From NCBI GenBank assembly GCA_016871155.1, contig VFZO01000011.1:1-60036 (forward strand): a DNA stretch of 60,036 bases. The letters run 5' to 3'. The translations under genes and the position numbers were made by a program. Under the pieces are notes generated by a model. It was not told the origin of the DNA. It saw only the letters and a list, made by a program, of their open reading frames with translations, and ran no database searches. The DNA comes from Acidobacteriota bacterium. GTDB taxonomy: Bacteria > Acidobacteriota > Terriglobia > Bryobacterales > Bryobacteraceae. Positions 35,461-44,243 of this stretch are shown here, in pieces (positions within the stretch are counted from its first letter, which is position 1; each line of letters starts with the position of its first letter).

Positions 35461-36822
35461 GCGGCGGGCGCGGGGCAAGTCGGGCTCGTAGTCGAACAGC
35501 AGTTGCAGCGTGGCCTTGGCCGAGGCCGTGTCGCCGGCCTGAATCTGTGCGGCGGCCAGATTTAAGCGTGCGTTGACGAGAGACGGGTTTATGGCCAACG
35601 CCCTCAGCCAAAGAGCCATCGCTTCCTTTGCGTTGCCTTTTTGGATCTGGTAGGTTCCGAGGTTGATCAGCGACGGCGTGTGGTTCGGGTCCAAGACGAG
35701 GGTTTGGCGCGCGGCCTGCGCAGCGGCGGCTTCGTCGCCGGCGCGGTCCAGTGCCTGGGCCAACTGGGCGCTGATGGCGGCGTCGGCCGGCACGGCCCGC
35801 AACCGCTCCACAGTGGGATCGGCCAGCGCCCAGTCGCGGGCGTTTACAGCGCCCCAGAACGGACGCAACGGATGGGAGACGGGCGTTCTCACGCCAATGG
35901 CGTGGTTGGTAAACGGGACATGCGCCCCGGCATTGCCCGGCTGCTTGGGCATGTGGCAGGAGATGCAATCGCCCTTCGGCCCCGCCTGGCTGCAGGACTG
36001 GTGGCACGTCTGGCATTTGGCGTTGGTCACCTCGCCGCCGTGCGGATCGTGGCAGGTGGTGCAGTGGAGTTTGCCGCCGGATTTGGTCTTGCACGCGCTG
36101 ATGGCCAAGTCTTCGAAATGGCTGGTGGCGCGGACCTCATTCGATCCTCCGCGCTCGACGAAAATGGCGATGGAATCCGAAAGCTTTGCGCCCGGCGTAT
36201 AGGGCCGGGTGTTGCGGGAGACGCGCACCGCGCCGGTCAGATGGCATTGCGCGCAGACGCTTTCGCGCTCCTCGACCGGCAGCCGCGCCGGATTGACGAT
36301 GTGCTTGGGCGAGGCGGTGCGAATGTGCTGAGCGCCGGGGCCGTGGCAGCGCTCGCAGGTGACGCCGCCGCCAATCTCCGCGCCACGGCTGGAGTGGCAC
36401 TGCAGGCACGCGGGTTCAATCGCGCGGGTCAGCTCGACAGTCTGCCTGGTTTCATAGCCGGGTGAGAGATTCCAACTCTTTGTGGCCGCATAGTAGGCCA
36501 CCGGGGCCTGGAAGAACCGGCCGCCCTTCTCGTACACATAGCTTCGGCCCAAGCGGCCGGAGCCGATAAAGTAGCGCAGCATGCGCGTAGCCGCCGCCTC
36601 ACCGCGCGTGAATCGCATCCGATAACTCTTGTCGATCTCAAACTCGGCGCCGTTGGCGGCCGTGAACTTCGCCGAAGCGAAGGACTCCGCGCCGTCGACG
36701 CGGCCGGAGGAGCGGGCCATGCCGGTCTGCATGTAGCGCTTATAGATGGCGGCGTGGCAGGGCGCGCAAAGCTGATTCTGCGCGTGCAGGGCCGCAGGCA
36801 GGAGCAGCAGCCACAGGCGCAT
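35440..36822 (-). CDS. Secreted seven-haem cytochrome c with TPR tail
   Basis: 460 aa with signal peptide MRLWLLLLPAALHAQ. Seven CxxCH haem-binding motifs appear: CAPCH, CLQCH, CERCH, CAQCH, CTTCH, CQTCH and CISCH, with spacing like octahaem/pentahaem reductase relatives and DmsE-type electron carriers. Non-motif histidines (for example in 'HGPGAQHIRT' and 'NHAIGVRTPVSHP') could be distal ligands. From about residue 310 the chain becomes TPR repeats ('ALDRAGDEAAAAQAARQTLVLDPNHTPSLINLGTYQIQKGN'). It is probably a periplasmic electron-transfer or protein-bound redox scaffold. The next gene on this strand upstream is the LamG protein, only 3 nt away, so they likely form an operon. Confidence 0.9.
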   Translation of the reverse strand: MRLWLLLLPAALHAQNQLCAPCHAAIYKRYMQTGMARSSGRVDGAESFASAKFTAANGAEFEIDKSYRMRFTRGEAAATRMLRYFIGSGRLGRSYVYEKGGRFFQAPVAYYAATKSWNLSPGYETRQTVELTRAIEPACLQCHSSRGAEIGGGVTCERCHGPGAQHIRTASPKHIVNPARLPVEERESVCAQCHLTGAVRVSRNTRPYTPGAKLSDSIAIFVERGGSNEVRATSHFEDLAISACKTKSGGKLHCTTCHDPHGGEVTNAKCQTCHQSCSQAGPKGDCISCHMPKQPGNAGAHVPFTNHAIGVRTPVSHPLRPFWGAVNARDWALADPTVERLRAVPADAAISAQLAQALDRAGDEAAAAQAARQTLVLDPNHTPSLINLGTYQIQKGNAKEAMALWLRALAINPSLVNARLNLAAAQIQAGDTASAKATLQLLFDYEPDLPRARRLLQLLQ

Positions 36823-36825
36823 CGG

Positions 36826-37449
36826 TCACTTCTTCAGGAACTGGGCGGGCGTCAAAGCGGTCCGGCTGTACCGGGCCGAATGGAGCGCGCCTTTGAAGTA
36901 GTCGACCCGGTTGATGCGGACGCCGGCCGATGTGCGCCCGGCCTTCTGCGGCGTTAATTTCACTTCGGCCTTGCCTTGCAGCTTGCCGTCAACGTAGTTG
37001 GAGAACTCCTTGCCGTCGTAGACGCTGGCCACGTGATACCAGGCGTCGCAGGGATGAGTGAGCTTCGCGTCCATCAGCGCTTTGGATCCGCTGGCGGAGT
37101 TGGCGAAGCTGTCCAGGTACCAGACGCCGCCGCCCACGCGGGTTTCAAACAGAAGCCGGTACTGGGAGCCCTCTTCCTGCAGATGAAAGAACCGCTGCTC
37201 CTTCCTGCCATCGCAGTCGGGCCGGAAGATGACCTCCCAAGTGAACGTCTCCGCGCCGGCCAGCGGGTGGACGTCGAAGAAAAGCGCATCGCCGTCGCCG
37301 TCGAACTGCACAACCTTTCCCTTTGGAGACTGGACGACTTTGGGGTTGCCTTCCACCGTAGGCTTCAGGCCGCCGATCTTCTTGAGATTGTCGAACCGCC
37401 AAGTCTGTGCGGAGAGGGCGGCGGCCAATAGGACGAGCGAGAATTTCAC
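36826..37449 (-). CDS. Secreted LamG/concanavalin-A-like domain protein
   Basis: 207 aa with signal peptide MKFSLVLLAAALSAQ. The rest fits a laminin-G-like jelly roll: 'VVQFDGDGDALFFDVHPLAGAETFTWEVIFRPD', 'QYRLLFETRVGGGVWYLDSF', 'WYHVASVYDGKEFSNYVDGKLQGKAEVKL' and 'INRVDYFKGALHSARYSRTALTPAQF'. Such domains bind carbohydrate or protein. It is the first gene of a two-gene unit with the multihaem cytochrome (3-nt gap). Confidence 0.88.
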   Translation of the reverse strand: MKFSLVLLAAALSAQTWRFDNLKKIGGLKPTVEGNPKVVQSPKGKVVQFDGDGDALFFDVHPLAGAETFTWEVIFRPDCDGRKEQRFFHLQEEGSQYRLLFETRVGGGVWYLDSFANSASGSKALMDAKLTHPCDAWYHVASVYDGKEFSNYVDGKLQGKAEVKLTPQKAGRTSAGVRINRVDYFKGALHSARYSRTALTPAQFLKK

Positions 37450-37512
37450 ATGGCGTTTATACCACGTTATCCAGCGAGAACGGCGGATACTGGAGGATAG
37501 AAGGAGATCCGG

Positions 37513-39945
37513 TTGAGCCGTTTGTTCGAATCGATTTGGCGCGATGTGCGGGTGGGCGTTCGCTCACTGCTCAACAATCCGGGATACAGCGTGGCCGCGG
37601 CGTTGACGTTGGCGGCGGGGATCGGCGCAAACACGGCGATCTTCAGCGTCGTCTACGGCGTACTGCTGCGGCCGCTGCCGTATGACCGCGGCGAGGACCT
37701 TGTGGTGCTCCGGCAGACTGCGACGGCCCGCGGCCTGAACAACGTGCCGTTTTCAGTGAAAGAGATTGAAGACTACCGCGGCGCGACGGGGACGCTGGAC
37801 GGAGTGGTGGAACACCATTCGATGGTTTTTCTGCTGCTGGGCGAGAACTTCGCCGAGCGGGTGCAGACGGCGGTGGTATCGGCGAACTTTTTCGAGGTTC
37901 TGGGCGTGAGGCCGCTCTACGGGCGGATGTTCGCCGAAAGCGACGATAAGCCAGAGTCCGATGGCGTGCTGGTGTTGAGCCATGCCTATTGGACCTCCCG
38001 GCATGGGGCGGATCCGGCCATCGTCGGAAGGACGTTCGCGATGAACAACCGGCCGCACCGCGTGATCGGCGTGCTGCCGCCGATTCCACAGTATCCGAAC
38101 GACTCCGATGTTTATATGCCGGCGTCGCATTGCCCGACGCGTTCGTCGCAGGCCTTTCGCGAGAACCGCGCGGCGCGGATGATGACGGTTTTCGCGCGGC
38201 GAAAGGCGCCGTTGGAGCAGGTGCGGGCCGAGACTTCGACAATCGCCCGCCAAACGCAGCAGGCGTACCCGGAATTGTACCCGGCCAACTATGGGTACGC
38301 GCTTTCGGTGAACCCGCTGCGGGAGGAGTTGACGGCGGCGGCCCGGCCCGGCCTGCTGGTATTGATGGGCGCGACAGGGTTTGTGCTTCTGATCGCGTGC
38401 GCGAACGTGGCGAATCTGATGCTGGCCCGGATGTTGCGCAAGGAGCGGGAGCTGGCGCTGCGCCTGGCGTTGGGCGCGACACGGTGGCGGCTGGTCCGGC
38501 AACTGTTGGCGGAAAGCACAGTCCTGGCGCTTGCCGGCGGCGTGATCGGAGTCGCGCTGGCGCCGCTGACGCTCGACATGCTGAAGCGATTCGCCGGACG
38601 ACTGACGCCGAGGGCGGCGGAGATTTCGCTGGACTGGCCCGTTGTGGCGTTCGCGCTGGCGGTATCGGTGGCGACGGGTGTGGGCTTTTGTCTGGCGCCG
38701 GCGTTGGCGTGGGGACGAAATTTGTCGTCGGAGCTGCGGCACTCCGCAGCCAGCGGGCGGAGCCGGTTACGTACCGGCCTGGTGGTGACGCAAGTGGCGG
38801 TCTCGTTCCTGCTGCTGACCGGCGCCGGGCTAATGCTGCGCAGCTTCCTGGAATTAATGCAGGTGCAGGCGGGATTTCCTACCGAGCGGCTGCTGGCCAT
38901 GCGACTATCGGCGAACAATCGGAAATACCGGACCCCCGCGGACTACCGGAACCTGGCGGAGCGCATTCTGCTGGCGATGCAGACCGTGGGCGGAGTGCGC
39001 GCCGCGGCGATGGCCGGCGGCCTGCCGTTCGACGCAACAGGCATCGCGCTGGGACCCTCGACGACCGAGTTTCAGATCGAAGGACGGCCGGTGTCGCGCG
39101 GCGAACTGGCGCCCGTTGTAGATACGACTGTCGTTAGCCCCGGTTACTTTGCGACGATCGGCCAGCCGGTGCTGGAAGGCCGGGGTTTCTCGGAAAATGA
39201 GGACACGTCGCGGCCCCTGGTGGGCATCGTAAACGCGACAATGGCCCGTCACCGGTGGCCGGGCGAAAGTGCGGTGGGCAAGCGCGTAACGTTCGATCAA
39301 GGCAAGACGTGGACCGAGATTATCGGCGTGGCCGGCGATGTGCGGGAGTACGGCCTGGGCCGGAACGTAGGCGATGTGCTCTATCAACCGTACAAGCAGG
39401 CGGGGTTTGTGAACCGGTTGGTGGCACGAACAGCGGGCGAGCCGATGGCGGTCGCGGCGGAGGTGCGGCGGGCATTGCACGGCGTGGACCCGGAGCTGGC
39501 CGTGGACCTGGTGTCCTCGATCGAACGAATGCGCGAGGAGTCTGTGGCGCCGGCGCGGGTGACGGCGCTGCTGCTGGGAATGTTCGCGCTGCTTGCCGCG
39601 GGCATCAGCGCGGGTGGAATCGGCGCGGTGATCGCGCTTTCGGTGAGCCAGCGGCGGAAAGAGCTGGGCATTCGCATGGCGCTTGGCGCGGGGCACGGGA
39701 GCGTGATCCGGGGCGTGATCGGCCACGGGCTGGCGATGACCTGCGCGGGCGCGGTGCTGGGCATAGCCGGCGCGGTGGCGCTGACCCGTTATTTGGAAAA
39801 GCTGCTGTACGGCGTCAGCCCGGTGGATCCGTTGACGTTCGCGGGTGTGACGGTGTTGTTTCTGATCGTCGCGGCGGCGGCCTGTCTGATCCCGGCGTGG
39901 CGGATCACGTCGATCGATCCATTGACTGCGCTGCGCCAGGAGTAG
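37513..39945 (+). CDS. MacB-like ABC transporter permease, single-chain FtsX type
   Basis: 810 aa from a TTG at 37513 with AAGGAG 6 nt upstream. The start 'VRSLLNNPGYSVAAALTLAAGIGANTAIFSVVYGVLLRPLPY' is typical of the acidobacterial permease family that fuses two FtsX halves. Periplasmic domain about 50-250 ('VVSANFFEVLGVRPLYGRMF'), then TM segments with 'LLIACANVANLMLARMLRKERELALRLALGATRWRLVRQLLAES', a second periplasmic part ('YFATIGQPVLEGRGFSENED') and a final TM trio with 'LSVSQRRKELGIRMALGAGHGSVIRGVIGHGL'. No ATPase is encoded nearby, so it must pair with one in trans. The role is presumed export or membrane stress. Confidence 0.92.
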   Translation: MSRLFESIWRDVRVGVRSLLNNPGYSVAAALTLAAGIGANTAIFSVVYGVLLRPLPYDRGEDLVVLRQTATARGLNNVPFSVKEIEDYRGATGTLDGVVEHHSMVFLLLGENFAERVQTAVVSANFFEVLGVRPLYGRMFAESDDKPESDGVLVLSHAYWTSRHGADPAIVGRTFAMNNRPHRVIGVLPPIPQYPNDSDVYMPASHCPTRSSQAFRENRAARMMTVFARRKAPLEQVRAETSTIARQTQQAYPELYPANYGYALSVNPLREELTAAARPGLLVLMGATGFVLLIACANVANLMLARMLRKERELALRLALGATRWRLVRQLLAESTVLALAGGVIGVALAPLTLDMLKRFAGRLTPRAAEISLDWPVVAFALAVSVATGVGFCLAPALAWGRNLSSELRHSAASGRSRLRTGLVVTQVAVSFLLLTGAGLMLRSFLELMQVQAGFPTERLLAMRLSANNRKYRTPADYRNLAERILLAMQTVGGVRAAAMAGGLPFDATGIALGPSTTEFQIEGRPVSRGELAPVVDTTVVSPGYFATIGQPVLEGRGFSENEDTSRPLVGIVNATMARHRWPGESAVGKRVTFDQGKTWTEIIGVAGDVREYGLGRNVGDVLYQPYKQAGFVNRLVARTAGEPMAVAAEVRRALHGVDPELAVDLVSSIERMREESVAPARVTALLLGMFALLAAGISAGGIGAVIALSVSQRRKELGIRMALGAGHGSVIRGVIGHGLAMTCAGAVLGIAGAVALTRYLEKLLYGVSPVDPLTFAGVTVLFLIVAAAACLIPAWRITSIDPLTALRQE

Positions 39946-39948
39946 AGA

Positions 39949-40215
39949 ATGGAGAAGAACGGTATGCCTCGCGCGCTGATAGTTCTTGTCGCCCTGCTAG
40001 TCGCCGTTTCGACGCAGTGCATGGCGAAGTGTGAGATCGTTCCGGTGCCTCCGTCCTGCCATGAGACGGCGAATACGTGCTCCGTCGACCAGGATATTGT
40101 CGTGGACGCCGCGATACCGGCGCCGGCGCTCGTCTGGATACCGGTGTCCGCGCGCCTGGTCCGTTTCCAGGCGCTGCCGCGCGTTGTAGCGCCCACTCCT
40201 CCATTGCGAGTCTGA
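39949..40215 (+). CDS. Small exported Cys-containing protein preceding a multicopper oxidase
   Basis: 88 aa; the ATG is 3 nt after the permease stop, with GGAG overlapping that stop region. A signal peptide is clear (MPRALIVLVALLVAVSTQCMA). The mature chain has a Cys-rich start (C-EIVPVPPS-C-HETANT-C) and a Pro-rich end. The three Cys and one His near the N-terminus could bind copper. It is followed by multicopper oxidase and TolC genes, which supports a metal-handling role, but I recognise no family. Confidence 0.6.
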   Translation: MEKNGMPRALIVLVALLVAVSTQCMAKCEIVPVPPSCHETANTCSVDQDIVVDAAIPAPALVWIPVSARLVRFQALPRVVAPTPPLRV

Positions 40216-40268
40216 TCGCCGGGATTCTGCCCCGCCCCGATTTCGATTCTGACTAACGAGGAGTTGCT

Positions 40269-41438
40269 ATGGACAACCGCAGGAGTTTTTTCTCCCGCGT
40301 TGCGAGCGGCACGCTGTTTTCCCAGGCGTCCGCGCGCGCGCAGGCAGTGTTGCCGGTGGAGACGCCGGACCTGCCGAAACTGCCGCACCGTATGGTGAAC
40401 GGCGTGAAAGAGTTTCATTTGATCGCGGAGGTGGTGCGCGTGGAGTTGGCGCCCGGGCGCGTGATGGACGCATGGGGCTACAACGGCACGGTGCCGGGTC
40501 CGACGATAGAGGTGAATGAGGGCGACCGCGTGCGCGTGGTCTTCGAAAACAAACTGCCAGAGCCGACGGCGGTGCATTGGCACGGATTCGAGGTGCCGAT
40601 GGAGATGGACGGCAGCGTGGGGCTGGGACAGGACCCTGTGCCGCCTGGCGGAAAGTTCGTCTATGAGTGGACGCTTCGTCAGAACGGCACGTTCTTCTAT
40701 CACTCCCACTTTCCGATGCAGGAGATGATGGGGCAGCTTGGGCTGTTCATCATGCACCCGGAAAAGCCGTACACACCGGCCGTGCAGCGGGATTTTGGGC
40801 TGGTGATTCAGGAGTGGGCGCTGCTGCCGAATAACACGGTGCCAAACTCGCTAGCGATGGAGTTCAACTGGCTGACCTTCAACGGCAAGGCGGGCCCGGC
40901 GTGCACGCCGATGATTGTGAAGCAGGGAGAGCGGGTGCGCCTGCGCCTGATCAACATCGGAATGGATCATCATCCGATTCACCTGCACGGGATGCAGTTC
41001 GTGGTGACCGGCACCGAGGCCGGGCGTGTGCCGGAGACGATGTGGTATCCGCAGAATACCGTGCTGGTGGGTGTGGCACAGGCGCGGAATATAGAGTTCG
41101 AAGCGAAGTATCTGGGCGACTGGATGCTGCACTGCCACCTGCCGCACCACATGATGAACCAAATGATTTCGATGGTTGGGCCGATTCAGCACGGTGAACA
41201 CGCGCACCACATGAACGGGCCGGTGGAGCCGTATCCGAAGAACGATCCGGAGAAGAAGAAAGTGAAGGGTTACCCGCAGGACATGTGGATGGCCGACGAC
41301 GGACCGTACGCGGCGAAGCCCGAGAACTACGGCCTGCGCGAAACATGGAGCGCGGCGATGGGCGGCATGATGACGCTGGTGCGCGTGGTGACGCCGGCGG
41401 TGTACGAGGAGATCCAGAAAAGAAAGGCAGCGCGATGA
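40269..41438 (+). CDS. Two-domain multicopper oxidase, Tat-exported
   Basis: 389 aa with a Tat-like leader (DNRRSFFSR). All four copper motifs are present: 'AVHWHGFEV' and 'FFYHSHFPMQ' in domain 1 (about 45-165), then 'DHHPIHLHGMQF' and 'WMLHCHLPHHMMNQM' in domain 2 (about 170-315). The second pair supplies the type 1 site with Cys and the Met axial ligand (HCHxxxHxxxxM), and both pairs supply the trinuclear cluster. Domain 1 has no Cys, so it cannot hold a type 1 copper. This fits the two-domain 'type B' oxidases, which work as trimers. Likely a periplasmic cuprous or phenol oxidase in copper resistance. It has a His/Met-rich tail ('HGEHAHHMNG'). GAGGAG precedes the ATG and the 3' end overlaps the TolC-like gene (ATGA). 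Confidence 0.93.
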   Translation: MDNRRSFFSRVASGTLFSQASARAQAVLPVETPDLPKLPHRMVNGVKEFHLIAEVVRVELAPGRVMDAWGYNGTVPGPTIEVNEGDRVRVVFENKLPEPTAVHWHGFEVPMEMDGSVGLGQDPVPPGGKFVYEWTLRQNGTFFYHSHFPMQEMMGQLGLFIMHPEKPYTPAVQRDFGLVIQEWALLPNNTVPNSLAMEFNWLTFNGKAGPACTPMIVKQGERVRLRLINIGMDHHPIHLHGMQFVVTGTEAGRVPETMWYPQNTVLVGVAQARNIEFEAKYLGDWMLHCHLPHHMMNQMISMVGPIQHGEHAHHMNGPVEPYPKNDPEKKKVKGYPQDMWMADDGPYAAKPENYGLRETWSAAMGGMMTLVRVVTPAVYEEIQKRKAAR

Positions 41439-42640
41439 ACGGTCTATTCGTATTTGTCCTGGCGCAGGCGCTTCGTGTGGAGGATTTCGAACGGATGGCA
41501 CTGGAGGCGCATCCGGCGGTGCGGCAGGCCGAGGCACATGTGGCGGCGGCGGCCGGCAGGGAGAGACAGGCCGGGCTGTATCCGAATCCGGTCCTGGGCG
41601 CGACGAGCGAGGAGATCGCCGCGGGTCCGGTGATCCGGGGCGGCGAGCACGGCGGGTTCTTCGAACAGCGCATCGTCACCGGCGGAAAGTTGGGGCTGAG
41701 CAAACGGGTGGCCGCAGGGGACCGCGCGGTAAGCGAAGCGCTGTTAGAGACGGAAAAGCAGCGGGTGCGCAACGCGGCCCGGCTTCTGTTCTATCAGGCG
41801 ATGGGCGACGCGCAACGGGTGAAAGTGCGCGGGCAAATGTCGGCGCTTGCCGTGGAGACGGTGCAGATCGCCCGCGAGCTCATGAACGTCGGCCAGGCGG
41901 ACCAGCCCGACCGGATGGCGGCGGAGGTGGAGGCGCAGCGAGCGGCGTTGTCACTGACCATGGCGAAGAACGCGCAGGAGCGGACGTGGCGGCAGATGGC
42001 GGCGCTGTTGGGGCGTCCGGCGATGGCGGTTGCGGAGCTGGCGGGCGACTTGACGGCGCTGCCCGCGCTTACGTTTGACGCCGAGGTACTGGAAAAGAGC
42101 CCGGAGCTGCGGGAGGCTGCTTCCGGCGTGCTGCGAGCCGAGGCGGCGCTGGCTCGCGCTAAACGCGAACCGGTGCCGGACGTGATGGTGCGCGGCGGGG
42201 CGGCATACAACCGGGAGCTGTTGGAGGTTGGGATGCGGCCAGTGGGGCGGGAAGGGTTCTTTGAAATCGGCGTTGAGGTGCCGCTGTTCAACCGCAACCA
42301 GGGCAACGTGGCCGCGGCGCGCGCGGAGCGGGAAGCGGCGCGCCAGGCGGTGGAGCGTACGCGGACCGGATTACGGCTGCGGCTGGCGGAGGCGCACCGG
42401 GAGTACGCGAACGCGTTCGTCGCGGCGCGGACCTACCGGGACGAGATGATCCCCACGGCGGAGAAGGCGCACGCGATGTACAAGGAGAACTACCGGCGCA
42501 TGGCTGCGGCGTATCCGTTCGCGCTGCAGACGCAGCGGAACCTGGTGCAGTTGCAGGACGAGTATGTGGACGCACTGGTGATGGGCTGGCAACGGGCGGT
42601 GGAGATCGAGGGGCTGCTGGTGGAGGGCTTGTTACGATAG
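41435..42640 (+). CDS. TolC-family outer-membrane efflux protein
   Basis: 401 aa from the ATG at 41435, which overlaps the oxidase stop (ATGA); the longer open frame lacks a signal peptide. The leader is MNGLFVFVLAQA. The body is the helical TolC/OEP type with two similar halves: 'VEDFERMALEAHPAVRQAEAHVAAAAGRERQAGLYPNPVLGATSE' and 'LEKSPELREAASGVLRAEAALARAKREPVPDVMVRGGAAYN', each followed by long coiled helices. It would form the trimeric outer-membrane tunnel of a tripartite pump. No RND pump or membrane-fusion protein is encoded beside it. Confidence 0.9.
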   Translation: MNGLFVFVLAQALRVEDFERMALEAHPAVRQAEAHVAAAAGRERQAGLYPNPVLGATSEEIAAGPVIRGGEHGGFFEQRIVTGGKLGLSKRVAAGDRAVSEALLETEKQRVRNAARLLFYQAMGDAQRVKVRGQMSALAVETVQIARELMNVGQADQPDRMAAEVEAQRAALSLTMAKNAQERTWRQMAALLGRPAMAVAELAGDLTALPALTFDAEVLEKSPELREAASGVLRAEAALARAKREPVPDVMVRGGAAYNRELLEVGMRPVGREGFFEIGVEVPLFNRNQGNVAAARAEREAARQAVERTRTGLRLRLAEAHREYANAFVAARTYRDEMIPTAEKAHAMYKENYRRMAAAYPFALQTQRNLVQLQDEYVDALVMGWQRAVEIEGLLVEGLLR

Positions 42641-42841
42641 TTTCGTGTTGAAAAAGCTTGTACTCGAAGGCGTGGGCCCTGCGAAGCTCAGGGAGCCTCG
42701 GGCCGCGGTAAGGGATTCCACGCCTGCTGCTTCGAACCTGCCCAGAGAGGCCGAATCGAAGGCTAGAGGCCGCATTGATCCATGCGACGTGGCGGCTGGA
42801 GCGCCGGCGATGCACGCCGCCGAACAGGAGCTGCTGTAGCC
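42641..42841. other. Intergenic region; possible decayed ORF
   Basis: About 200 nt between the TolC-like gene and panE. An open frame of 64 codons (42645-42839, GTG start) begins 'MLKKLVLEGVGPA', which resembles the N-terminus of SMC/RecF-type AAA ATPases, but the rest shows no such similarity. Base composition is like the flanks. I regard it as a remnant or chance frame. Confidence 0.3.
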
Positions 42842-43693
42842 ATGCACGTCGTTGTTGCCGGCGCCGGCGCGGTGGGGTGCTACATTGGCGGGTTGTTGGC
42901 CAGGGGCGGGTGCGACGTCACCCTGGTCGGCAGGGCGCGGCATGTGGAGGCGATCCAGGCGCGCTGGTTGTCGATTGAAACGGGAGGCGACACCATTTCC
43001 GTGCCCGTGCGTGCGTCGACGGAACTGGTGGCTGGGGACCGGTATTTGGCCTGCGTGAAAACGGTCGATTCCGATTCGCTGGCGGCGGCGCTGCCGGCCG
43101 GGTCACGCGTATTGACGCTCCAGAACGGCGTGGACGGCGCGGCGCGGTTTCGCGCGGCCGGACATATGGCCGACGCTTGCGTCGTATACGTCGGCGCCTA
43201 CATGGGAGGCGATGGTCACGTGGTCCACACCGGGCGCGGGGACTTGGCGCTCTCGTCGGCCGACTGGGGCGCGCTTTTCACGTCGTTTGGCGTGCCGTGC
43301 CGCCTAGTCGAAGACGTCGATGTGGAGCTATGGCGCAAGCTTGTGCTGAACTGCGCCTACAACGCGATTTCCGCGCTGACGGGCGCGCGGTATGGACGGA
43401 TCGCAGCCGAGGCGTCCGCCGTGGTGCGGGCCGCCGTCGAGGAGACGGTGGCCGTCGCCGCCGCGCAGGGCATCCGGCTGGAGGGCGACCAGGTTCAGTT
43501 CGCCCTGGACCTCGCTATTCCCATGAAAGATACGATCTCGTCTACGGCCCAGGACCTGGCGTTTGGGCGGCGGACGGAGATCGACTCCCTGAATGGCTAC
43601 GTGGCCGCGCGCGGCCGCGAACTGGGCGTTCCCACGCCTGTGAACGCGATGCTGCGCCAACTAGTAAAGCTGCGCGAGAGAGCTACCGCTTGA
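42842..43693 (+). CDS. panE: Ketopantoate reductase (ApbA/PanE family)
   Basis: 283 aa from the ATG at 42842. NADP-binding motif 'VVAGAGAVGCYIGGLLARGG' at the N-terminus, 'VKTVDSDSLAAAL' and 'LTLQNGVD' in the Rossmann part, then the substrate half with catalytic Lys in 'ELWRKLVLNCAYNAISALTG' and the late signature 'KDTISSTAQDLAFGRRTEIDSLNGY' (S-x-x-QD, EID..NG). It reduces 2-dehydropantoate to pantoate in coenzyme A synthesis; related 2-hydroxyacid reductases exist, so the substrate is inferred. The 3' end overlaps the convergent SRPBCC gene by 11 nt. Confidence 0.9.
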   Translation: MHVVVAGAGAVGCYIGGLLARGGCDVTLVGRARHVEAIQARWLSIETGGDTISVPVRASTELVAGDRYLACVKTVDSDSLAAALPAGSRVLTLQNGVDGAARFRAAGHMADACVVYVGAYMGGDGHVVHTGRGDLALSSADWGALFTSFGVPCRLVEDVDVELWRKLVLNCAYNAISALTGARYGRIAAEASAVVRAAVEETVAVAAAQGIRLEGDQVQFALDLAIPMKDTISSTAQDLAFGRRTEIDSLNGYVAARGRELGVPTPVNAMLRQLVKLRERATA

Positions 43694-44210
43694 CCGCGGT
43701 CTGAAGCTGCGACAGGCCCTTTTCGAAGTCGGCGCCGATCATTTTGTCCATGTTCATGAACAGGCTGAAGGCCTTGCCCATGAAGTTGTTCTCGCCGGAC
43801 ATGGCCCATTCGACCTTGGTGCCCGCGCCGTCCGGCGTGAGGGTAAAGTTCGTGAGGGCTTTCGAGGCGAAGGGTTCGACGAACTCCAGGTCGATGCGGA
43901 CGCTCTCGTTCGGCTTCGAATCGAGTATGGTCATGGAGCCGCAGCCCACATCGCTGTTGCCAACCCAATCGTACCTGGCGCCCTTGCCGGCCGGGTTGGG
44001 AGTAATGGTGGTCTTCATGTTGGGGTCGAGCTTGGCCCAGGGAGACCAGTCGTTCCACTTGGTGAAGTCGTTGATTTGGCTGAACACGACATCGGGTGAG
44101 GCCGGGATCGTCGCCGACCGGGTGACGGCATACTTGTCCGGCTGCATCGCGATGACAGCGCATAGAGCGGCAATGACGGCAGCGAGGCCGATGCCGATTT
44201 TCTTGACCAT
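43683..44210 (-). CDS. Membrane-anchored SRPBCC/polyketide-cyclase-like protein
   Basis: 175 aa. The N-terminal helix 'IGIGLAAVIAALCAVIA' is a signal anchor. The rest is the START-like helix-grip fold of SRPBCC proteins: 'YAVTRSATIPASPDVVFSQINDFTKWNDWSPWAKLDPNMK', 'GKGARYDWVGN' and 'AGTKVEWAMSGENNFMGKAFSLFMNMDKMIGADFEKGL'. These bind hydrophobic ligands, and function is unknown. GGAGGAG lies 7 nt before the ATG. Confidence 0.88.
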   Translation of the reverse strand: MVKKIGIGLAAVIAALCAVIAMQPDKYAVTRSATIPASPDVVFSQINDFTKWNDWSPWAKLDPNMKTTITPNPAGKGARYDWVGNSDVGCGSMTILDSKPNESVRIDLEFVEPFASKALTNFTLTPDGAGTKVEWAMSGENNFMGKAFSLFMNMDKMIGADFEKGLSQLQTAVKR

Positions 44211-44243
44211 GATCGTTCTCCTCCGAGGGAGATTAGCAGATTC

